A stretch of 64,000 nt of DNA from Tepidiphilus margaritifer DSM 15129 (lineage in GTDB: Bacteria > Pseudomonadota > Gammaproteobacteria > Burkholderiales > Rhodocyclaceae). Position 1 is the stretch's first letter. Every line of letters begins with the position of its first letter. The DNA is taken from contig NZ_AUDR01000018.1 of assembly GCF_000425565.1 (NCBI RefSeq), positions 53,284 through 117,283 on the forward strand, written 5' to 3'. Below the pieces are notes generated by a model, which was not told the origin of the DNA, did no database searches, and saw only the letters and a list, made by a program, of their open reading frames with translations. The translations under genes were made by a program, and so were the position numbers. Positions 9,027 through 18,508 of the stretch are shown here, piece after piece.

Positions 9027-9328
9027 CGTCCGCCCTCCCCGGTACCCTTGTTCGAGCGGAACATCGCCAACATCCGCTCGGTGACGACGTACCCACCGGC
9101 AGCATTGGCCGCCCCCAGCAGCACGGCGACGAAACCGAGCGCAAGCGCGGCCGGGTCGTCGTCCGGTACCTGCCCCAGCGCCACCATCGCCCCGATCAGC
9201 ACCACGCCGTGGATGAAATTGGAACCGGACATCAAGGGCGTGTGCAGGATGACCGGCACCCGCGCGATCACCTCGTAGCCCGTAAACGCCGCCAACATGA
9301 AAATGAACAACGCGCTCATGCCATCCAT
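9023..9328 (-). CDS. pntAB: NAD(P) transhydrogenase subunit alpha, membrane part
   Basis: About 101 residues forming three or four transmembrane helices. It includes 'FTGYEVIARVPVILHTPLMSGSN', a signature of the dII segment that in E. coli is fused to the C-terminus of PntA. ATG at 9328 is preceded by a GAGGAGGGGG ribosome site. An upstream frame would overlap pntAA. The separate gene means a three-subunit enzyme of the Rhodospirillum rubrum type (PntAA, PntAB, PntB). It lies 13 bases after the pntAA stop and overlaps pntB. Confidence 0.93.
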   Translation of the reverse strand: MDGMSALFIFMLAAFTGYEVIARVPVILHTPLMSGSNFIHGVVLIGAMVALGQVPDDDPAALALGFVAVLLGAANAAGGYVVTERMLAMFRSNKGTGEGGR

Positions 9329-9341
9329 CGCCGCCCCCTCC

Positions 9342-10466
9342 TCACAAACCCAGCCATTGACGTACCCGCTCACTCTTGAGCTCGCCGGCGTGCGTCATGC
9401 AGGTGCCGGCGAGCACCTCGTCGTCCCACGACAGCGACGACGCCCCCTCGCGCAAAAAGAGCGAGACGAAATTGAACACGTTCTTGGCGAACATCTCGGA
9501 AGCGTGCACCGGCATGCGGCTCGGCACGAAAGTCGGACCAATCACCAGCACTTCCCCGATCCAGGTCTTCTCGCCCGGCACCGTGCCCTCGACGTTGCCT
9601 CCCGTCTCCGCGGCCAGATCCACCACCACGGCGCCGGGACGCATGCGCGCGATCATCCCGGCAGTGATGATGCGCGGCGCCGGCCGCCCCGGAATGGAAG
9701 CGGTGGTGATGAGCGCATCGGCCTGCCCCACGGCCTTGCCGAGTTTCTCCGCCTGCAGTGCTTTCTCCTCTTCGGTGAGCTCGCGGGCATAGCCGCCCTC
9801 GCCCACGGCACGCACCCCCGTGTCGAGGAACTTCGCCCCGAGCGACTCCACCTGCTCACGCGTCTCGGGGCGCACATCGTAGGCCTCCACCGCCGCCCCC
9901 AGCCGCCGGGCGGTGGCGATCGCCTGCAGCCCCGCCACGCCGGCGCCGATCACCAGCACCTTGGCCGGACGGATGGTGCCGGCGGCATAGGTGAGCATGG
10001 GGAAGAACTTCGGGCTGTGGTCGGCCGCGATCAGCGCCGCCTCGTAACCCGCCACCGTCGCCTGGGAAGAAAGGATGTCCATGCTCTGCGCGCGCGAGAT
10101 GCGCGGCAAGAGCTCCAGGGCGAAAGAGGTGATGCGCCGCTCGAGCAGCTGCTCGACCCTCTCGCGGCTTGCCCAAGGCTGCAGCGCCCCCACCAGGATC
10201 GAGCCTTCGGGCATGAGCGCGAGCTCCTCGTCGCGCGGCGGCTGCACGCACAGCACGAGCTGCGCGCGGCGAAACACCTCCTCCGGCTCGGACAGGATTT
10301 CCACGCCGGCAAAGGCTTCGTCAGCCCAATGCGCCCGCTTGGCCGCACCGCTGGCCATCACGACCTTGGCCCCCAGCGCCTCGTATTTCTTCACCAGATC
10401 CGGCACCAGCGCCACCCGCCGCTCCTGCGGCTGCGGTGCGCTCGCCACCCCCACGATCACGCCCAT
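9342..10466 (-). CDS. pntAA: NAD(P) transhydrogenase subunit alpha, NAD-binding part
   Basis: Soluble dI subunit that binds NAD(H). 374 residues with the alanine dehydrogenase/PNT N-terminal domain ('VASAPQPQERRVALVPDLVKKYEALG') and the Rossmann loop 'VIGAGVAGLQAIATARRLGA'. 'QVESLGAKFLDTG' is the usual PntA segment after the nucleotide fold. It begins 22 bases downstream of serS on the same strand; no separate promoter was identified in that gap, so read-through from serS is possible. Confidence 0.95.
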   Translation of the reverse strand: MGVIVGVASAPQPQERRVALVPDLVKKYEALGAKVVMASGAAKRAHWADEAFAGVEILSEPEEVFRRAQLVLCVQPPRDEELALMPEGSILVGALQPWASRERVEQLLERRITSFALELLPRISRAQSMDILSSQATVAGYEAALIAADHSPKFFPMLTYAAGTIRPAKVLVIGAGVAGLQAIATARRLGAAVEAYDVRPETREQVESLGAKFLDTGVRAVGEGGYARELTEEEKALQAEKLGKAVGQADALITTASIPGRPAPRIITAGMIARMRPGAVVVDLAAETGGNVEGTVPGEKTWIGEVLVIGPTFVPSRMPVHASEMFAKNVFNFVSLFLREGASSLSWDDEVLAGTCMTHAGELKSERVRQWLGL

Positions 10467-10488
10467 CCTCCCCCTCCTCTCTACCCGA

Positions 10489-11850
<1,362 letters not shown>

Positions 11851-12717
11851 TCAGGACGCCGCAGACGTGGCCAAGGCATCTACCTTGGCCTGGCGCAGCA
11901 AGGCCGCGTTTTCACGCGCCCGCTGCTTGGCCCGGCGGGCCAGCCAGACGCTCGACAAAAGTAAGCCGGCCAGCACCAGATACACGGTGACGGCGCCGAT
12001 GACGTTGATCTCGGGATTGAGTCCGAGACGGGCCCGCGAGAAGATCACCACCGGCAGCGGCGACGTTCCCGGCCCCGAGAGAAAGGCCGAGATCACCACT
12101 TCGTCGAGCGACAGCGACAGCGTCAGCAACCAGGCAGAGGCCACCGCTTGAAAAATGGCCGGCAAGGTCACGAGAAAGAACACTTGTGAAGGACGCGCCC
12201 CCAGATCCATCGCTGCCTCTTCCAGTGCCGGATCCACTTCCCGCAGCCGCGACATGATGGTGATCGCCGCATAAGAGACGCACATCACGGTATGGCCGAT
12301 GAAAAGCGTCGTGAACCCCTTTTGCGGAAAGCCGAAGACGTGCTCCAGGCTGACGAAGAAGAGCAGCAACACCATCGCCAGCACCACGGTCGGCAGCACC
12401 AGCGGCACGTTGAGGAGCAAGGTGAAAAGTCCCTTGCCGGGGAAGCGCCGATAGCGCGTCAAGGCATAGGCGGCACAGGTGCCCAGCACCACGGAAGCGG
12501 TGGCGGTGGCCACGGCGATCTCCAGCGACAACACCAGGGCGTCGATCACCACCTGATCGGCTGCCGCCTCGGCATACCAGCGCAAGGTCCAGCCACCCCA
12601 GACCGTGACCATGCGCGAATCGTTGAAGGAATAGATCACCAGCACCACGATCGGCAGGTAGAGAAAGCCATAGACGAGCATCGTCCATGACGTTGCCAGC
12701 CAGGGGAAACGTCTCAT
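11851..12717 (-). CDS. potI: Putrescine/spermidine ABC transporter permease PotI
   Basis: Inner-membrane permease, 288 residues with about six transmembrane helices. The EAA-type loop that docks on the ATPase is visible as 'LEEAAMDLGARPSQVFFLVTLPAIF'. ATG at 12717 overlaps the potH stop (ATGA) and gives MRRFPWLATSW; the longer frame runs antiparallel to nothing useful and lies in potH. It is the last gene of the potF-potG-potH-potI set and is followed by serS after 75 bases. Confidence 0.93.
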   Translation of the reverse strand: MRRFPWLATSWTMLVYGFLYLPIVVLVIYSFNDSRMVTVWGGWTLRWYAEAAADQVVIDALVLSLEIAVATATASVVLGTCAAYALTRYRRFPGKGLFTLLLNVPLVLPTVVLAMVLLLFFVSLEHVFGFPQKGFTTLFIGHTVMCVSYAAITIMSRLREVDPALEEAAMDLGARPSQVFFLVTLPAIFQAVASAWLLTLSLSLDEVVISAFLSGPGTSPLPVVIFSRARLGLNPEINVIGAVTVYLVLAGLLLSSVWLARRAKQRARENAALLRQAKVDALATSAAS

Positions 12718-13616
12718 CGCCGGGCCTCCATCAGACGCATCTGATAACGGTTGAAGAGCCAGATCGGGAAAAGAATGATCAGTACCATCAACATCGTCAC
12801 CGCCGCGGCCCGCTGCCAGTCGAGATTGATGAAGAACTCGTTCCACATCATGCGGCCGATGTTCAGGATCGAGATGCCGCCGAGCAACTCGGGAATCACG
12901 TATTCCCCCACCGCCGGAATGAAGACGAGGAGCGACCCGGCGAGGATCCCTTCGCGCGACAAGGGGATGGTCACCAGCCAGAAGCGCTGCCATGGCCGCG
13001 CTCCCAGGTCTGCGGCCGCCTCCAGCAAGCGTCGGTCGAGTTTGACGAGGTTGGCATACAGCGGCAAGATCATGAAGGGGATGTAGCCATAGACCATGCC
13101 CACCATGAAGGAAAACTTGGTAAACATCAGCTGCAGCGGCTCATCCACGATCCCCGCCCACAGCAGGAACTGGTTGAGCAGGCCGTTGACGTCCAGAATG
13201 TTCTTCCAGGCATAAATGCGGATGAGGAAGGGCGTCCAGAACGGAAGCATGATGAGCATCAACATCACCGGTCGCAGCGTAGGGAAACCCTGGGCCAGGA
13301 AATAGGCGAAGGGATAGCCGATGATGAGGCACAGCACGGTCGTCAGCAGCGCATATCCCACCGACGAGAGATAGGTGAGCAGATAGACGTCGTCCTGCAT
13401 CACGCTCAGGTAGGCATCGAAATGCAGCTTGATGCTGAGCGTGCCCTCCTCCAGCCACGAGATCAGGGGCTCGAACCCCACGCCTACAGCGTCGGCATGG
13501 GAAAAACTGATCTTGAGCAGGATCAGGAAGGGCAACAGCAGAAAGACGAAGAGGAACAACTCCGGCACGCCGATCACGAACCAGCGCCCCGACGGCATCC
13601 AGGAACGACGCATCAT
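12714..13616 (-). CDS. potH: Putrescine/spermidine ABC transporter permease PotH
   Basis: Partner permease, about 300 residues with six predicted membrane segments. The EAA loop reads 'LLEAAADLGARPWQRFWLVTIPLSREGI'. The start was set at ATG 13616 because GGGAGAG lies five bases upstream. ATG at 13643 overlaps the potG stop (ATGA) and would add nine residues; both are possible. Together with PotI it forms the transmembrane channel for polyamine uptake. Confidence 0.92.
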   Translation of the reverse strand: MMRRSWMPSGRWFVIGVPELFLFVFLLLPFLILLKISFSHADAVGVGFEPLISWLEEGTLSIKLHFDAYLSVMQDDVYLLTYLSSVGYALLTTVLCLIIGYPFAYFLAQGFPTLRPVMLMLIMLPFWTPFLIRIYAWKNILDVNGLLNQFLLWAGIVDEPLQLMFTKFSFMVGMVYGYIPFMILPLYANLVKLDRRLLEAAADLGARPWQRFWLVTIPLSREGILAGSLLVFIPAVGEYVIPELLGGISILNIGRMMWNEFFINLDWQRAAAVTMLMVLIILFPIWLFNRYQMRLMEARR

Positions 13617-13639
13617 GGCACTCTCCCGCAGCGAGCGTT

Positions 13640-14761
13640 TCATTCGACAATGACCACCGGCGCCGACGGCATCCAATGCGCCGTCACGCGCGCCCCGAGT
13701 TCATGAGGCTCCTCGTAGCGATCGACGTTGGTCACGGTAACCCGCACGCGTCGCCCCGTGGGCAATTCGATCTCATAGGCGGTATAGCTGCCCATGTAGC
13801 TGCGCGCCGTCACCGTTCCTTGTACGGCGTTGTAGGGATAATCCTGCCACCCCGGTTCGAGCGAGATCTTCTCGGGACGCAAGGCCACGGTGAGGCTCAT
13901 CCCCTGCTTGCCCTCCACACCGTGCCCGACGTGGAACAGACACTCCGGCGTCTGAATCTCGCAATAATGCGGTTCATCGACCACGAGCTCCCCGTCGAAG
14001 AGATTGACGCTGCCGATGAAATCGGCCACGAAGCGGTTCTTCGGATTCTCGTAGACCTCGCCAGGGGTACCAATCTGCAAGAAACGCCCTTCGCGCATCA
14101 CCGCGAGGCGATCGGCCATCGTCATGGCCTCTTCCTGATCATGGGTGACGATGACACAGGTCAGGCCCACCTGGCGCAAGATATGCACGAGTTCGATCTG
14201 GGTACGCTCGCGCAGTTTGCGATCCAGCGCGCCCATGGGCTCGTCGAGCAGCAGCAGCTTGGGACGCTTGGCCAGGCTGCGCGCCAACGCCACGCGCTGC
14301 TGCTGTCCGCCCGAGAGCTGATGCGGCTTGCGCTTGGCATAGGGTTTGAGCTGAACCAGATCCAGCATCTGCTCGACGCGCTCGGCGATCTGCGCCTTGG
14401 GCATTCCCTCGCGTTTGAGACCAAACGCGATGTTGTCATACACCGTCAGATGGGGAAAAAGGGCATAGGACTGGAACATCATGTTGATCGGTCGCTCGTA
14501 AGGCGGCAGATCCGTGATGTCCTGCCCGTCGAGGACGATACGCCCCGCCGTCGGGACTTCGAAACCGGCCAACATCCGCAGCAACGTCGTCTTGCCACAG
14601 CCGGACGAACCGAGCAGGGCAAAGATCTCTCCCTGTTCGATGGCCAGATTGACATTGTTGACGGCAACGACTTCGTCATATTCCTTTCGGATCGACTCGA
14701 TCTTCAGGAAATCGGGCGCCCCTGCGGCGATCTCCGCGCGAGCAGCAACGGTCTGGTTCAT
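13640..14761 (-). CDS. potG: Polyamine ABC transporter ATP-binding protein PotG
   Basis: Cytoplasmic ATPase of the transporter, 373 residues. The nucleotide-binding domain shows Walker A 'GSSGCGKTTLLRML', Q-loop 'MMFQSYALFPH', signature 'LSGGQQQRVALARSL' and Walker B 'LLLLDEPMGALD'. The C-terminal TOBE-type domain (about 290-373, 'LRPEKISLEP') is typical of the PotA/PotG/MalK group. ATG at 14761 gives MNQTVAARAE; the extra upstream residues in the frame are arginine-rich read-through of the potF-potG gap. Confidence 0.94.
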   Translation of the reverse strand: MNQTVAARAEIAAGAPDFLKIESIRKEYDEVVAVNNVNLAIEQGEIFALLGSSGCGKTTLLRMLAGFEVPTAGRIVLDGQDITDLPPYERPINMMFQSYALFPHLTVYDNIAFGLKREGMPKAQIAERVEQMLDLVQLKPYAKRKPHQLSGGQQQRVALARSLAKRPKLLLLDEPMGALDRKLRERTQIELVHILRQVGLTCVIVTHDQEEAMTMADRLAVMREGRFLQIGTPGEVYENPKNRFVADFIGSVNLFDGELVVDEPHYCEIQTPECLFHVGHGVEGKQGMSLTVALRPEKISLEPGWQDYPYNAVQGTVTARSYMGSYTAYEIELPTGRRVRVTVTNVDRYEEPHELGARVTAHWMPSAPVVIVE

Positions 14762-14855
14762 GACGGTGCCGAAACTCCTTGAAAAACGAAGAGAAAAAGA
14801 TTTGCGCCCCGGCCGAGACCAGGGCGCAGGCGACTCATTCAACGCAATACTTCAT

Positions 14856-16010
14856 TCAGCGATTGGTGCGGAATTTCGTATAGTACTGCGTCACCAACCG
14901 TCTTTCTTCATTGCTATAGACTTTCGGCGGACGCAGCTTGCGCATCAATTCCGGCTTGAGGAAGACATAGTCGTTGTTCTTGATCGCAGCATCGACATAG
15001 GGCAAGGACGCCGGCACCGGATTGGCATAGAAAACGGTATTGGTGTCGGCCGCGATCACATCGGGTCGCAGGCGGTAGTCGAGAAATTTGTAGGCATTGT
15101 CGACGTGCTTCGCATCGGCGGGGATTGCCACCGTGTCAACGAGCAGTACCCCGCCATGCGTGGGCGGGAACACCTTGATGTTCACCCCGTTCTTCGCCTC
15201 CTTGGCCCGGTTGGCGGCAATGCCGATGTCGCCGGACCAGCCGAAGGACAGGCAGAGATTGCCGCCGGCCAGATCATTGATGTAGCCGCTCGAAGAGAGC
15301 TGTGTCACGTAGGGGCGGATCTTGTCGATCATCTCCCAGGCGCGGCGGAAATCCTCGCGATCGTGGCTATCCACGGGGATGTTCAGGTAATTGAACGCCG
15401 CCTCCATGATGTCGCCGCCGGAATCGAGCAGTGAAATGCCGCAACTCTTCAGCTTGCTCGCATACTCGGGCTTGAAGAGCAGATCCCAGGGGTTCTCGGG
15501 CATGGGCATGCCTTCGAGCGCCTTTTGCACCTTGTCGACGTTGATCCCCACCGTGGTATATCCCCACATCCAGGGAATGAGGTACTGGTTGCCGGGATCC
15601 ATCGTCGCGAGCAGTTTCATGAGCTCGGGATCGAGGTTCTTGTAATTGGGGATTTTCGACTTGTCGATCGGCTTGAAGAACCCTGCCTTGATCTCGATCG
15701 CCCCCCAGTTGGCCGAAGGGACGACGATATCGTAGCCGGAATTCCCCGCGGCGAGCTTGGCGAACAGCGTCTCGTTCGAATCGAAGGTGTCGTAGCGCAC
15801 CTTGATCCCCGTTTCCTTCTCGAAATTGGGGATGGTGGTCGGGGCGATGTAATCCGACCAATTATAGATGTTGAGCTGCTTGTCGTCCGAAGCCGCCTGC
15901 ACCGCGCCCACTGCTGCGCAACACGTCAACGCTGCCGCTGCTGCCGCACGCCGCCACGACACTGCAGCAGCTTTCACGAACGGCAACCGCCCCCACAGGG
16001 TCTGCACCAT
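14856..16010 (-). CDS. potF: Periplasmic putrescine-binding protein PotF
   Basis: Substrate-binding protein of the transporter, 384 residues. A long N-terminal leader with an alanine-rich hydrophobic core ends near 'AVGAVQAAS' and is probably a Sec signal. The mature start 'LNIYNWSDYIAPTTIPNFEKE' and 'DTFDSNETLFAKL' match PotF/PotD, including the Trp-Ser-Asp-Tyr polyamine pocket. ATG at 16010 follows AAGGAGGCGACGAG. It heads potF-G-H-I, and the gene order with a PotF-like binder favours putrescine over spermidine, as inference. Confidence 0.93.
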   Translation of the reverse strand: MVQTLWGRLPFVKAAAVSWRRAAAAAALTCCAAVGAVQAASDDKQLNIYNWSDYIAPTTIPNFEKETGIKVRYDTFDSNETLFAKLAAGNSGYDIVVPSANWGAIEIKAGFFKPIDKSKIPNYKNLDPELMKLLATMDPGNQYLIPWMWGYTTVGINVDKVQKALEGMPMPENPWDLLFKPEYASKLKSCGISLLDSGGDIMEAAFNYLNIPVDSHDREDFRRAWEMIDKIRPYVTQLSSSGYINDLAGGNLCLSFGWSGDIGIAANRAKEAKNGVNIKVFPPTHGGVLLVDTVAIPADAKHVDNAYKFLDYRLRPDVIAADTNTVFYANPVPASLPYVDAAIKNNDYVFLKPELMRKLRPPKVYSNEERRLVTQYYTKFRTNR

Positions 16011-16109
16011 CTCGTCGCCTCCTTCACTGAAAAAGGAAAAAAGCCGTGCCCCCACGGCCTGCGCTCGCCTCGTCAGCCTACTCGATGCGGCCGACGCGGA
16101 CAAGCGCGA

Positions 16110-16118
16110 AGTGTAGCA
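16110..16118 (-). promoter_or_regulatory. Possible extended -10 promoter of potFGHI
   Basis: On the minus strand the bases read TGCTACACT, an extended -10 (TGn plus TACACT). It predicts a leader of about 90 bases before potF. No good -35 is visible, as is common for extended -10 promoters. Confidence 0.35.
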
Positions 16119-16217
16119 AACCCCAAGCCCCAGCGGGGCATCCACGACATGATCCGTAAAAAATTTCCTCGATAGCCTAGACCAACGGAACGGACTGAAA
16201 ACAAAAAGAAAATTCGA

Positions 16218-16247
16218 TTGGACAACGGCCTGAAGCCAACCTATGCT
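16218..16247 (+). promoter_or_regulatory. Possible promoter of the small gene at 16278
   Basis: TTGGAC (16218-16223), an 18-base spacer and TATGCT (16242-16247, 4/6). The predicted start of transcription is near 16254. This would make the in-frame TTG at 16218 part of the promoter rather than a start codon. Confidence 0.35.
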
Positions 16248-16277
16248 GAAAATGCTGAATTTGGGCAGGATAGCGCC

Positions 16278-16559
16278 ATGCTGACCTTACGCGACTGCCT
16301 CGACTACTGCAGCCTCACCGAAGAAGAAATCGGGCTGCTGGCCGAGCACCATGATCTTCCCGCCGAAGCCGCCGGCCTCATCGCCTGCAGCCTCACCCAA
16401 TCCGACGAAGGCATCGTCGTGCTGACCAACTGGCTGCTCGAGATCGCCGAGCGCGCCTTGGCGCAAGGTGACGCCACCAAAGCCCAACGCGCCCATCAGG
16501 CCTGCAAGCGGCTGCTCGCCGATCACCCCTTGCACACCCCTGCCAACGCCGGTTCATGA
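16278..16559 (+). CDS. Conserved-looking small cytoplasmic protein, unknown function
   Basis: 93 residues starting MLTLRDCLDYCSLTEEEI, wholly helical in appearance, acidic, no signal or membrane segment. Two cysteines near the N-terminus (Cys7, Cys11) and 'HQACKRLLADHP' near the end might bind metal but no known motif is complete. ATG at 16278 has CAGGAT eight bases before it. I do not recognise the family. Its stop overlaps the convergent rarA stop by six bases. It stands alone on the plus strand between potF and rarA. Confidence 0.6.
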   Translation: MLTLRDCLDYCSLTEEEIGLLAEHHDLPAEAAGLIACSLTQSDEGIVVLTNWLLEIAERALAQGDATKAQRAHQACKRLLADHPLHTPANAGS

Positions 16560-17855
16560 GCGGCGCCGTTGCGCCTGCGCATCCAGTTCGCGCAGGTGCT
16601 CCAGTTTGGCGAGGATCTTCGCCTCCAGCCCCCGATCGACCGGGCGGTACCAGCGCTGCGGCGTCATGCCGTCGGGAAAATAGCGCTCGCCGGCGGCGTA
16701 GCCTTCGGGCTCGTCGTGGGGATAGCGGTAGGTTTTGCCGAAACCGAGTTCTTTCATGAGCCGGGTCGGGGCGTTGCGCAGATGCAGCGGTACCGGGCGC
16801 GAGCCGTCCTGACGCACGAAGGCACGCGCCGCGTTGTAGGCAAGGTACACGGCGTTCGATTTCGGCGCGCAGGCCAGGTACACCACCGCCTCGGCAAGCG
16901 CCAGTTCCCCTTCGGGCGACCCCAACCGTTCGTAAGCAGCGCAGGCATCGAGCGCGAGCGTGAGCGAGCGCGGATCGGCAAGGCCCACGTCTTCGCTCGC
17001 CATGCGCACGATGCGCCGCCCCAGATAGAGCGGATCGGCACCGCCGTCGAGCATGCGCACGAACCAGTAGAGCGCGGCGTCGGGGTCGGAGCCGCGCACC
17101 GCCTTGTGCAGGGCCGAAATCTGGTCGTAGAAGGCGTCGCCCCCCTTGTCGAAGCGCCGCAGCCGCTCGCCCATCACCGAACGCGCGAACGGCACGTCGA
17201 TCACCGCCTGCCCCCGGGCCCGGGCCGCCTGCCACAGCCACTCCACGTCGTTCAACAGCCGCCGCGCATCCCCATCGGCGAGTTCGACTAGCATGGCGCG
17301 CGCCGCCTCGTCCAAAGGCACCGCCTCCTCGGGAAAACGCGCCTCGGCACGCGCGAGCAGCGTCGTGAGTGCCGTTGCATCCAGGGGTTCGAGCCGCAAC
17401 ACGGTGGTGCGCGACAGCAGCGCCGAATTGACCTCGAAGGAAGGGTTCTCGGTGGTGGCCCCGATGAAGGTCACCAAGCCTTCTTCGACCTGATGCAGGA
17501 ATGCGTCCTGCTGCGCCTTGTTGAAGCGGTGCACTTCATCGACGAAGAGCACTGTCGTGCCGCCGCGCTCGCGCTCGGCACGGGCTTCGTCGATCGCCGC
17601 GCGGATCTCTTTCACCCCCGCCATGACGGCCGACAGGGCAATGAAGCGTGCGCCCACCGCCTGCGCGAGCAAGCGCGCGAGCGTCGTCTTCCCCACCCCG
17701 GGCGGTCCCCACAGGATCATGGAAAAAAGCCGCCCCTGCTCCCAGGCAACCCGCAGCGGCTTGCCCGGACCGAGCAGATGCTCCTGCCCCACCACCTCGT
17801 CGAGGTGCTGCGGACGCATGCGCTCGGCGAGCGGCGCGCGCGCCTCCCCGCTCAT
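16554..17855 (-). CDS. rarA: Replication-associated recombination protein A (RarA/MgsA)
   Basis: AAA+ ATPase of the clamp-loader group that acts at stalled replication forks. 433 residues with Walker A 'GPPGVGKTTLARLLA', Walker B 'VLFVDEVHRFNKAQQD' and sensor 1 'FIGATTENPSFEVNSALLSR'. The C-terminal oligomerisation domain includes 'VRMASEDVGLADPRSL' and the tail 'YRYPHDEPEGY', diagnostic of RarA. The start overlaps the lolA stop (ATGA), so ftsK-lolA-rarA form one coupled run. Confidence 0.96.
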   Translation of the reverse strand: MSGEARAPLAERMRPQHLDEVVGQEHLLGPGKPLRVAWEQGRLFSMILWGPPGVGKTTLARLLAQAVGARFIALSAVMAGVKEIRAAIDEARAERERGGTTVLFVDEVHRFNKAQQDAFLHQVEEGLVTFIGATTENPSFEVNSALLSRTTVLRLEPLDATALTTLLARAEARFPEEAVPLDEAARAMLVELADGDARRLLNDVEWLWQAARARGQAVIDVPFARSVMGERLRRFDKGGDAFYDQISALHKAVRGSDPDAALYWFVRMLDGGADPLYLGRRIVRMASEDVGLADPRSLTLALDACAAYERLGSPEGELALAEAVVYLACAPKSNAVYLAYNAARAFVRQDGSRPVPLHLRNAPTRLMKELGFGKTYRYPHDEPEGYAAGERYFPDGMTPQRWYRPVDRGLEAKILAKLEHLRELDAQAQRRRS

Positions 17856-18508
17856 CGCCGCCCCGGATGGTTTTCCAGCACCTTGGTGCCGGGCGGCGCA
17901 GTGAAAGCGAACTCGGCCGGCGGCACCGACCAGGCCCGCTGGAATTCGGTGAACGTGATCTCACTCGTCTGGCCGAAATGATCCTCGAGGCGCATGCGCA
18001 GCAGCCGCTCTCCCATGCCTTCGACCACGACGCGCACGATGCCGGCCTCCCCCGAGCGCGCCCGCAGGCGCACCGCCCAGTGATCCCCTTCCACTTGCCC
18101 CCCTTCCGGGGCGAACTCGCGGTGCACGGCCTGGGCGTCCGCCAGGATTGCCACCGGTGAGCCGGAGAGCGCCTGCGCGAGCGGCGTCACCACCACTTGC
18201 TCCAGATCTGCGTCCCACACCTGCACGGTCTTGCCGTCGCTCACCACCAGCTGGCGTGCCGGTGCCGTTACCTCCCAGCGGAAACGGCTCGGCCGCTCAT
18301 AGACGAAACGCCCTTCGGCGCGTTGCACCACCCTCCCCTGCGGGTCGAGCACCTCCTGACGGAAACGTCCCTGGGCCGCACTCGTCTGCGTCACGAAGGA
18401 TTCGAGCCGCCGCACCGCCTCCCCGGCCACATTCGGTTGCGCGGCGGTCATTTCGATATGGCATATCGCCCACAGCGCGAGCGCCCATCCTGCGAAAACT
18501 TTTTTCAC
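17852..18508 (-). CDS. lolA: Outer-membrane lipoprotein carrier protein LolA
   Basis: Periplasmic chaperone that ferries lipoproteins from LolCDE to LolB. 218 residues with an N-terminal signal (about 1-24, '[21 protein letters not shown]'-like core). '[19 protein letters not shown]' and '[19 protein letters not shown]' are the conserved first beta-strands of the LolA half-barrel. It overlaps ftsK upstream (ATGA) and rarA downstream (ATGA), a common proteobacterial arrangement. Confidence 0.94.
   Translation of the reverse strand: MKKVFAGWALALWAICHIEMTAAQPNVAGEAVRRLESFVTQTSAAQGRFRQEVLDPQGRVVQRAEGRFVYERPSRFRWEVTAPARQLVVSDGKTVQVWDADLEQVVVTPLAQALSGSPVAILADAQAVHREFAPEGGQVEGDHWAVRLRARSGEAGIVRVVVEGMGERLLRMRLEDHFGQTSEITFTEFQRAWSVPPAEFAFTAPPGTKVLENHPGRR

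Noticed and set aside
7554..9278. 574-codon plus-strand frame opposite pntB
   Set aside because: Histidine/arginine-rich shadow of a well-conserved membrane protein gene; no ribosome site.
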